From Arcticibacterium sp964021845 (GTDB lineage Bacteria > Bacteroidota > Bacteroidia > Cytophagales > Spirosomataceae), in contig NZ_CAXHZC010000004.1 of NCBI RefSeq assembly GCF_964021845.1, positions 62,001 through 126,000 of the forward strand: 64,000 nucleotides of DNA, given 5' to 3'. Under the pieces are notes generated by a model. It was not told the DNA's origin and ran no database searches. It was given only the letters and a program-made list of their open reading frames with translations. The position numbers and the translations under genes were made by a program. Position 1 is the stretch's first letter; each line of letters begins with the position of its first letter. This document shows, in pieces, positions 53,327 to 61,184 of this stretch.

Positions 53327-54223
53327 ATGAACAGAAAAAGTACTTCTAGGAGAAAAGCTTTAGGAGCTTTGACCAGTGTAGCTGGTTTAAGTTTAGTTTC
53401 TAGCCTATACTCAAGACTATCAGCCTCAGATAATGTGTTGGCAGAAAACCTCAAAGGTGCGGTCAATCATTCCGTATGCAGGTGGTGTTATAAAGGTGTT
53501 GAGTTAGATGATTTAGCAAAGGCAGCTGTTGAAATTGGATTGAGCTCTATTGAGCTCTTGAGTATTAAAGATTTTAAAAAGATACAAAAGTACGGATTGA
53601 CTTGTGCCATGGTTTCTGCATCTGGGAGTAAATACGGTATCAGCAATGGTTGGAATAAAAAAGAAAATCATGAAGGAATGATTGAGCTTTATTTGCACGA
53701 AATTGATGAGGTAGCTAAAGCTGGCTTGAAAAATATCATTGTCTTTTCAGGTAATAGAGAAACCAACCTTTCAGATGAAGAAGGACTAGAGAATTGTGCC
53801 GAAGGCTTAAGAAAGGTAATGCTTTACGCCGAAAAGAAGAAAGTAAATGTGGTGATGGAATTGCTAAATTCAAAAGTGAATCATCCAAACTATATGTGTG
53901 ATCATACCAATTGGGGTGTAGAATTATGTCAAAAACTTGATTCAGATAATTTTAAACTTCTTTATGATATTTACCATATGCAAATTATGGAAGGTGATGT
54001 TATTCGAACTATTCAAGAGAATCATAAATATATAGCCCATTACCATACTGGTGGAGTGCCTGGCCGAAACGAGATTGATGATACACAAGAATTGAATTAC
54101 CCCGCTATAATTAAAGCAATTTTAGAGACAGGGTATAAAGGCTTTGTAGGGCAAGAATTCATTCCAAAAAGAGAGAACAAGTTAGCTTCGCTTAAACAAG
54201 GGGTGACAATATGTGATATTTAA
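53327..54223 (+). CDS. Tat-exported hydroxypyruvate isomerase-like TIM-barrel protein
   Basis: The N-terminus MNRKSTSRRKALGALTSVAG has the twin-arginine export motif SRRKALG. The body is an AP-endonuclease-2/hydroxypyruvate isomerase TIM barrel: GLSSIELLSIKDFKK, KNIIVFSGNRET, VNVVMELLNSKVNHPNYMCD, FKLLYDIYHMQIMEGDV and YIAHYHTGGVPGRNEIDD, with Glu, Asp, His residues in metal-binding positions. Such exported relatives occur in sugar catabolism; the real substrate is not known. It lies between a GH16 enzyme and a T9SS protein, so it may work on a sugar. Confidence 0.85.
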   Translation: MNRKSTSRRKALGALTSVAGLSLVSSLYSRLSASDNVLAENLKGAVNHSVCRWCYKGVELDDLAKAAVEIGLSSIELLSIKDFKKIQKYGLTCAMVSASGSKYGISNGWNKKENHEGMIELYLHEIDEVAKAGLKNIIVFSGNRETNLSDEEGLENCAEGLRKVMLYAEKKKVNVVMELLNSKVNHPNYMCDHTNWGVELCQKLDSDNFKLLYDIYHMQIMEGDVIRTIQENHKYIAHYHTGGVPGRNEIDDTQELNYPAIIKAILETGYKGFVGQEFIPKRENKLASLKQGVTICDI

Positions 54224-54237
54224 GTAAGGTTTATTTT

Positions 54238-55908
54238 ATGCAAAGGTCTAGGTTGAAAAACATTTCTCGATTAATCTTTATATTCTTTCTTTCTTTTTCT
54301 TCTGATAGGGTAGCCCTTGCTCAGGCAAATTATAGCGTGCTAATAACAGAGATCCTTGCAGATCCTACACCAAGTCATGGTTTGCCAGAGAAGGAATATT
54401 TAGAACTATTTAATAACTCAACTAAGCCTATAAATTTAAATTCCTATAAACTTTACTACAATACTTCTGAGGTTTCTTTTCCAAGTGTAAACGTAGAGCC
54501 TGGAGCGTATCTGATAGTTTGTCGAGAGAATAATGTTTCTTTTTTAGAGTCATACGGCGAAATAGTTGGGCTGAGTAAGTTTTCACTGTTAAACGGTGGG
54601 ACAAAACTGAGATTAGAAGATCCTGCTGGTCAATTAGTGCATGAAGTTGTTTATTCTGATGATTGGTATGCCTTGGGGAGAGACCAAGGCTATTCCTTAG
54701 AAATGATTGATTTAAGCTCGCCATGTAGAGATGGAGAGAATTGGACATCTTCCGCTGCCGAGCAAGGTGGTACTCCAGGTATGACAAATGCCTCTTCACA
54801 AAACTTAGCTGACTTAGATGGGCCAACTTTTCTGGCATATAATAATATTGGGGATAGGACTTATGAATTTGTCTTTTCAGAGAAACTAAGTTTAAGCCAA
54901 GAAACACTAGATGTAGATTCGCCAGAACTCGAAATCCAAGAAGTCTCGTTTTCCTCGGTGACTAATAGTGCCTTAAATATCAAATTTAAAAACCCATTAC
55001 CGGAGAGCGGACTCTTTGATATTACTTTTAACACTATTGCAGATTGCTCAGGAAACTTGTCTGCACCAGTAGTAGTTTCAATTGGAAATATTCCTAGCCC
55101 TGTAGTAGGGGACTTGCTTTTGTCTGAAATACTTTTTAATCCTAAATCAGGAGGCGATGATTTTGTTGAAGTTTACAATAATTCAGAGAGAAGTATAAAC
55201 CTTAAAGGTATTGGTCTGATGAGAGGTGATGAAGAAATAGTTGTGCTTAGCACATCAAATTTAATTCTGGAAGCCAAGAGTTTTATTTGTTTTACAAAAG
55301 ACAAACAAACACTAATACAATTTTATCCCAAAGGGGTAGAAAATAATATTTTGGAGGTGAACAAGTTACCGTCCTACAATAATGATGAAGGTCTTGTCGT
55401 GCTTGTCTCTGCCGATGGTTTAGAATTAGATATTTTTGAATATAATGAGGATATGCACCACCCCTCACTTGACGATGTTGATGGCGTTTCTCTTGAAAGA
55501 AAAAGCTTTGAAAGTAGCTTTAAAGATTGGGAGTCGGTTTCATCTTCAGAAAACTATGCTTCTCCTGGTTATAAATCATTGGATGTTTCGGAGAATGGCT
55601 TTTTTGAGATTATTGTGTTAACACCAGTATTTTCTCCAAATAATGATGGTATTGAAGACGAAGCTCAATTTAATTTTAAAATTCATGCAACCGGTAATTT
55701 AGACGCTCATATCTACGATATTAATGGAAAGTATATTACAGCTTTATCACAAGGTCAATACGTTACAAATAGTCTTGAAATGACTTGGGATGGCTATAGC
55801 ACTTCAAATGAGCCTATGCCAGTGGGTTATTACATAGTGTATGCAGAGCTCCGGACTGCCACTAGAATTTATCAAGAAAAACACAAAGTTGTGCTTGGTT
55901 TAAGATAA
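54238..55908 (+). CDS. Lamin-tail-domain protein with T9SS type B (gliding-motility) C-terminus
   Basis: A signal peptide (about residues 1-28) is followed by two lamin tail domains (VLITEILADPTPSHGLPEKEYLELFNNS near 33; LLLSEILFNPKSGGDDFVEVYNN near 295). The last 85 residues, starting at VLTPVFSPNNDGIEDE, form the CHU_C/gliding-motility C-terminal region recognised by the T9SS as type B. The protein should be secreted or held on the surface. Lamin tail domains bind other molecules; the ligand is not clear. It is 14 bases after the isomerase-like gene. Confidence 0.88.
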   Translation: MQRSRLKNISRLIFIFFLSFSSDRVALAQANYSVLITEILADPTPSHGLPEKEYLELFNNSTKPINLNSYKLYYNTSEVSFPSVNVEPGAYLIVCRENNVSFLESYGEIVGLSKFSLLNGGTKLRLEDPAGQLVHEVVYSDDWYALGRDQGYSLEMIDLSSPCRDGENWTSSAAEQGGTPGMTNASSQNLADLDGPTFLAYNNIGDRTYEFVFSEKLSLSQETLDVDSPELEIQEVSFSSVTNSALNIKFKNPLPESGLFDITFNTIADCSGNLSAPVVVSIGNIPSPVVGDLLLSEILFNPKSGGDDFVEVYNNSERSINLKGIGLMRGDEEIVVLSTSNLILEAKSFICFTKDKQTLIQFYPKGVENNILEVNKLPSYNNDEGLVVLVSADGLELDIFEYNEDMHHPSLDDVDGVSLERKSFESSFKDWESVSSSENYASPGYKSLDVSENGFFEIIVLTPVFSPNNDGIEDEAQFNFKIHATGNLDAHIYDINGKYITALSQGQYVTNSLEMTWDGYSTSNEPMPVGYYIVYAELRTATRIYQEKHKVVLGLR

Positions 55909-55963
55909 TGATGCAATCATTTGCACTTTTTTGACCGTAAAAAAAGATTTTGTGTAGATATAA

Positions 55964-55995
55964 TTGGATTTTCACAATGCGAATGTTTAATATTG
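55964..55995 (+). promoter_or_regulatory. Predicted promoter of the SusC/SusD pair
   Basis: TTG (55964-55966), 21 bases, then TAATATTG (55988-55995), one mismatch to TAnnTTTG. The spacing equals that at metY, HU and pheS. Confidence 0.6.
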
Positions 55996-56050
55996 CACTC
56001 TGTCAATGATTAATTGACTTTTATTTACTTAAACCATTAACCATTTTTTT

Positions 56051-59000
56051 ATGAAAGTAAAACTTTACTCGAAAGGCTTACTATTGGTTTTGATGGGTTT
56101 ATCTCTCTCTTTTAGTGAGGTATTCGCTCAAAACCAAACTGTAAGTGGAAAAGTTACAGGTGCGGATGACGGACTAGAGATACCAGGTGTCTCTGTAGTA
56201 GTTAAAGGCACTACGAACGGTGTTAGTACGGATATTGAAGGAAACTATTCGCTTTCTGTCAATAATGCAAATACCGTTTTGGTATTTAGTTTTGTGGGTT
56301 ATGAATCACAAGAAGTTAAGAGTAGGAAACCAATCTGTTATCAATGTATCCTTAGCTTCTGATATATCTACTTTAGAAGAAGTAGTTGTAACAGGATATT
56401 CTGTTGATTCTAGAAAAGAATCAACTGGAGCTATTTCTATTGTAAAACCTAAAGATTTAACTACAGTTCCTTCTGCTAATATCGAGCAGCAGTTACAAGG
56501 TAGAGTAGCAGGTCTTACAGTAGTTACAAATAGTCAGCCAGGTGCGGGTAGTCAGGTTAGAGTAAGAGGTTTTGGAGCCTTCGGAGGAAATGAGCCATTG
56601 CTTATTGTCGATGGTTATCCTGTAAACTCTACAGACTTCTTAAACCCTGATGATATAGAATCTACTACTGTCCTGAAAGATGCATCTGCCGCTTCTATTT
56701 ATGGAGCAAGAGCTGCAAACGGTGTAATTGTTTACACTACCAAAAGAGGTAAAAAAGGGGCTCAAAAGCTTCAAATTACTTATGATGGTTTGTATGGTGT
56801 TACTACGCCAGGTGAAGGTCAGAAGATGATGAATCCTCAAGATCAAGCTACTTGGACTTGGAATGCTCTAAGGAACTCAGGTAGTCAACTTACTCACCCT
56901 CAATATGGTTCTGGCGAGACTCCAATCATTCCAGATTATTTGAAAGTTGGTGATCAAAGTGGTGTTATCGGTACTGTTGATTTAGAAGCAGAAAGAGAAA
57001 AGTATAATATTACAGGTCCAGAGATTTCTGATTTCTATCAAGTGATTAAAGCAAATAAAGAAGGTACTGATTGGTACAAAGAGTTAACGAGAAATGCTCC
57101 AATTCAGCGTCATTCATTAGGTTTTAGTGGAGGAACCGAAGGCTCAAGGTTTTATGTAGGTATGTCTGCTCAAAATCAAAAAGGTATTTTACCTAGCCAA
57201 GAGGCTACAAGATATGCTTTAAGAGTAAATACTGAGTTTGATGTATTCAAGAACTTCAGAATTGGAGAAAATATGCAAATTACTTATAACCAAGTTTTAG
57301 GAAGACAGGGTGGTAATAATGGTTTGTCTAGTTCATCTGACGAGAATGATATTCTTGGTGCATTTAGATCGCCAACAATACTTCCAGTTTATGATGAGTT
57401 TGGAGGATATGCAGGTACTACAGCTCTAGGTTTCGGTCAGGGTTCAAATCCTATTGCTAATCAAGAAGGTGGAAAGAGAAATAGAAACTTTAATGCTTTA
57501 GGTATGGGTAATCTTTATGCTGAGCTTGATATCATAAAAGATTTAACTGTTAGAACATCTATAGGAGCAACATTTACTAATTTCTACGGCTGGGGTTATG
57601 GTAGACCTATCTATGAAACTTTGGAGAACAAAGGTACAAGATGGTCTTATAATGAAGGTGGTGGATATAGATTTGGTTGGACATTTACTAATACCATTAA
57701 CTACAAAAAGAAATTTGGTCTTCATGGTATAGAATTACTTGCTGGTCAAGAAGCGTTGAATACTGGTAGTGGTAAAAACATAGGTGCTGATGGTAGAAAT
57801 CCATTTGCTGGAGATATTGATTATATCACTATCTCAACCTTGGATATTAGAAACCCAGCCTTTAGTGTAAAGGATAATGGAATTACATTTAACTCATACT
57901 TTGGTAGAGCTATTTATAACTTCAATGATAAATACATTCTTACTGGAGTTGTAAGAAGAGATGGTTCTTCTCGTTTTGGTGCTAATAATAAGTACGGAAC
58001 ATTCCCAGCGGTTTCTGCGGCTTGGAGAATTTCTGAGGAAGAATTCATGAAAGATCTTTCTTGGATTCAGGAGCTTAAAATTCGTGGAGGTTACGGTTTA
58101 ATGGGTAACTCTAACAACGTAAACCCTGCTAACCAGTATAACTTATATGCTCAAAGTATTAGTAATTCTGGTTATGACATTAATGGTACTAATAGTGGTA
58201 TTGTTAATGGTTTCAGACAGTCAAGAATTGGTAACCCAGATGCGAAATGGGAAACTAGTGTTACAAAGAATATCGGTTTTGATGGTTCATTCTTGAAAGG
58301 TAAGTTAGACATCGTTTTAGATGTATGGCAAAAAGATACAAGAGATCTTCTTTATACTTTACCAATTACTCAAACTGCAGGAAGTGCAAGCCCTCCTTCT
58401 GTTAATATTGGAACAATGGTTAATAAAGGTATTGATTTCTTAATCTCTACCAAGGGTGACATTACTCAAGAAATCGGATTTGAACTTGATTTATCAGGTG
58501 GTTTCTTAGATAACGAGATTACTTATATTGCTGATGGTCAAACATACCTTACAGATGTTAATCCTGGCTTTAGAGGTGTTAATCCAATTCGTAACCAGTT
58601 AGGACATTCTCTGTCTTCCTTCTTCGGATATAAAGTTGCTGGTCTTTTCCAAACTCAAGAGGAAATTGATTCAGCCCCTACTCAAGACGGAGCCGGTTTA
58701 GGTCGTTTTAGATATGTAGACATCAATAACGATGGTAAAATAAATGCAGATGATAGAACTTACTTAGGAAGCCCAGTTGCTGACTTTACAGGTGGTTTGA
58801 ACTTCACTCTTAGATATAAGAATTTTGAGTTACTTTCTTACTTCTATACATCTATAGGAAATGAAATCTTTAATATTTCAAGAAGATTTACTGATTTCTA
58901 TCCATTATTTGCTGGTTCAGCTATCTCTGAAAGAGTTAAGGATTCTTGGACTCCTGATAACAGAGATACTGATATTCCAATTTTTGAAGGAAATGATGGC

Positions 59001-59282
59001 TTCAGTACTGGTTCTCAGGCGAGTGATTTCTATGTACAAGATGGTTCTTACCTAAGATTCCAGAACTTATCACTTGCTTATAACCTTCCAGGTAACATCT
59101 TGGATAAGATGAAAATAAGTAAATTACGTGTATTTGGTTCTGTAAACAACTTATTCACTATTACTGGATATGATGGTCTTGACCCTCAAGTTGCTGGTAG
59201 TGCGGATACAAGTTTTGGTATTGACTTAGGTAACTTCCCAGTTACACGTCAATTTACCTTTGGAGTTAACTTAGGACTATAA
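56051..59282 (+). pseudogene. SusC/RagA family TonB-linked outer-membrane receptor, frameshifted near 56318
   Basis: The N-terminus has a signal peptide and a carboxypeptidase-regulatory-like domain (VSGKVTGADDGLEIPGVSVV, VFSFVGYESQEV, to about residue 88). At GTT-AAG-AGT the frame breaks; the second frame continues at once with RVGNQSVINVSLASDISTLE and then the plug (TLEEVVVTGY, GNEPLLIVDGYPV, DASAASIYGARAANGV) and a long barrel ending FTFGVNLGL. One extra base near 56318 explains this; removing it gives 1076 codons. The rest has no stop, so the lesion is recent or a sequencing error. It pairs with the SusD gene 27 bases downstream. Confidence 0.85.
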
Positions 59283-59309
59283 AATAAACTTTAAGAAGAA
59301 ATTTATAAA

Positions 59310-61034
59310 ATGAGAAAAATAAAATTAGCAATACTCAGTGTACTTCTTTTAGGGAGTTACGCTTGTAAGGAGAGCTTTTTGGAGGTGTTGCCGACCGGCT
59401 CACTTGCCAAAAATCAGTTGACCACACTTGCGGGTTTAGAAGGGGCGGTTCTTGCCACTTATGCTCAATTAAGTGGTCTAAGTAACTACGCCGCTGGCCC
59501 ATCTAACTGGGTGTGGGGTAGTATTCGTGGTGGAGATGCCAATAAAGGAACAGATCCTGGAGATTTCTCAGATATCAATCCGATTCAAACGTTTGCTTAT
59601 ACGCCTACATTAACTTTTATAGCAGATGCTTATAGAGGACATTTTGATGGAGTATCGAGAGCAAACAATGCTTTAATTCTTTTGTCAGAAGCTCAGCCAG
59701 ATGTAAAGCCTGAAGATATAGCTAGAATGACTGCTGAGGTTAGATTCTTAAGAGCTCATTATTATTTCCAGCTTAAGAGGAATTTTAATATGGTGCCTTA
59801 TGTAGATGAGACCAATGATGTTACTAACGGAATTGAGTTAGTGCCTAATAATGTTGATTTATGGCCTAAAATTGAGGCTGACTTACAAGCAGCAGTAGAT
59901 GTTCTACCTGAGACATTTGGTAGTGCAGGTCGTGTAAACAAATGGGCTGCTATGAGCTATTTGGCAAAAGTTTATATGTTTCAAAACAAGTTTTCTGAAG
60001 CAAAGGCTCTTTTTGACCAAATTATAGCGAATGGTGTTACTACCTCTGGCGTGAAATATGCACTTTTGCCTACATACTCTAGTATTTACAGAGTTGCAAA
60101 TGATAACAGTTCTGAGTCTATTTTTGCTGTTCAGGCAACAGTTGGTTCTGGAGATGGTAATAACGCAAATTCAGACCTCCAATTGAACTTTATTCAGGGA
60201 AGTGATCCAGGAACATGTTGTGGATTCTTTCAACCAAGTTTCACTTTTGTAAACTCTTTTAGAACGGATGCAAATGGTCTTCCTCTTCTTGATGAGTCTT
60301 ATAACAGTGACGCTAACGCTGTTAAGAATGATATGGGTATTGAATCTAGTACTGAGTTTACCTTAGATACTGGTAATTTGGATCCAAGATTAGACCATAC
60401 AGTAGGACGTAGAGGTATTCCATTTATGGATTGGGGAGTACATAGAGGTCAGAGTATGATTCGTAACCAGCCTAACGGTGGTCCATATTCTCCAAAGAAG
60501 TATCTTTTCACAAAAGCTGAGAAAGAGTCTGGTTTAACTGAAACTGGAGGTTGGGGACACCAAACTTACAATGCCTATAATGTAACTATTATTCGTTATG
60601 CGGATGTTCTACTAATGGCTGCAGAAGCTGAGATTGAAGTAGGAAGTTTAGCTAAAGCTTTAGAGTATACTAATATGATTAGAAGTAGAGCTAGTGTGGC
60701 ATCAGACTATGTAATGGATGAAGACGGAAATCCAGCAGCCAATTATAACATTGGACTGTATGATTCTTTCCCAGATAAGGACTTTGCAAGAAAGGCTGTA
60801 AGATTTGAGCGTAAGCTTGAATTGGGAATGGAAGGATACCGTTTTTATGACTTAGTTCGTTGGGGAACTGATGTAGACGAGATTTCTAGATATTTAGCAT
60901 ATGATTCGCAGTTTTTACCAGGAGCTTTAGGTGAAGGTAAATACGAGGCTAGGCATGCTTTATTGCCAATTCCTCAAGGTCAAATTGACTTAGTGGGAAG
61001 CGATATTTTAGTACAAAATCCAGATTTTAACTAG
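59310..61034 (+). CDS. SusD/RagB family nutrient-binding lipoprotein
   Basis: A lipoprotein signal (GSYAC, Cys19) opens a 574-residue SusD protein. The N-terminal block ESFLEVLPTGSLAKNQLTTLAG, the TPR-like RFLRAHYYFQLKRNFNMVPY region, and the C-terminal block DKDFARKAVRFERKLELGMEGYRFYDLVRWG are typical. SusD sits on the SusC barrel and captures a glycan or peptide. The substrate is not known; a GH16 enzyme nearby suggests a beta-glucan, but it is not next to the pair. A terminator follows. Confidence 0.94.
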   Translation: MRKIKLAILSVLLLGSYACKESFLEVLPTGSLAKNQLTTLAGLEGAVLATYAQLSGLSNYAAGPSNWVWGSIRGGDANKGTDPGDFSDINPIQTFAYTPTLTFIADAYRGHFDGVSRANNALILLSEAQPDVKPEDIARMTAEVRFLRAHYYFQLKRNFNMVPYVDETNDVTNGIELVPNNVDLWPKIEADLQAAVDVLPETFGSAGRVNKWAAMSYLAKVYMFQNKFSEAKALFDQIIANGVTTSGVKYALLPTYSSIYRVANDNSSESIFAVQATVGSGDGNNANSDLQLNFIQGSDPGTCCGFFQPSFTFVNSFRTDANGLPLLDESYNSDANAVKNDMGIESSTEFTLDTGNLDPRLDHTVGRRGIPFMDWGVHRGQSMIRNQPNGGPYSPKKYLFTKAEKESGLTETGGWGHQTYNAYNVTIIRYADVLLMAAEAEIEVGSLAKALEYTNMIRSRASVASDYVMDEDGNPAANYNIGLYDSFPDKDFARKAVRFERKLELGMEGYRFYDLVRWGTDVDEISRYLAYDSQFLPGALGEGKYEARHALLPIPQGQIDLVGSDILVQNPDFN

Positions 61035-61050
61035 GATTAAGTATTTATAT

Positions 61051-61090
61051 AAAGAGGCTGTTCCATTGAATTGGGACAGCCTCTTTTTTT
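61051..61090 (+). terminator. Terminator after the SusD gene
   Basis: AAAGAGGCTGTTCC pairs with GGGACAGCCTCTTT (one G-U), followed by T residues. It isolates the SusC/SusD unit from the next gene. Confidence 0.9.
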
Positions 61091-61184
61091 GTATTAATGT
61101 GATTTAAATTGTTAAACTGCTCTGACTCGTTTTATAGTAGAACCACACTTTTTTTTGATATTTTTGATAAAAATTGATACTCAT

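Noticed and set aside
54428..54907. Minus-strand 159-residue frame inside the lamin-tail gene
   Set aside because: The composition is random-like and the plus-strand gene has clear domains.
56310..56330. Programmed ribosomal frameshifting in SusC
   Set aside because: No slippery heptamer and no clear downstream structure are seen; a mutation or sequence error is simpler.
56220..56412. Separate start for the second part of SusC
   Set aside because: The N-terminal residues there are out-of-frame sequence of the first domain; they have no signal peptide, so one broken gene is a better reading.
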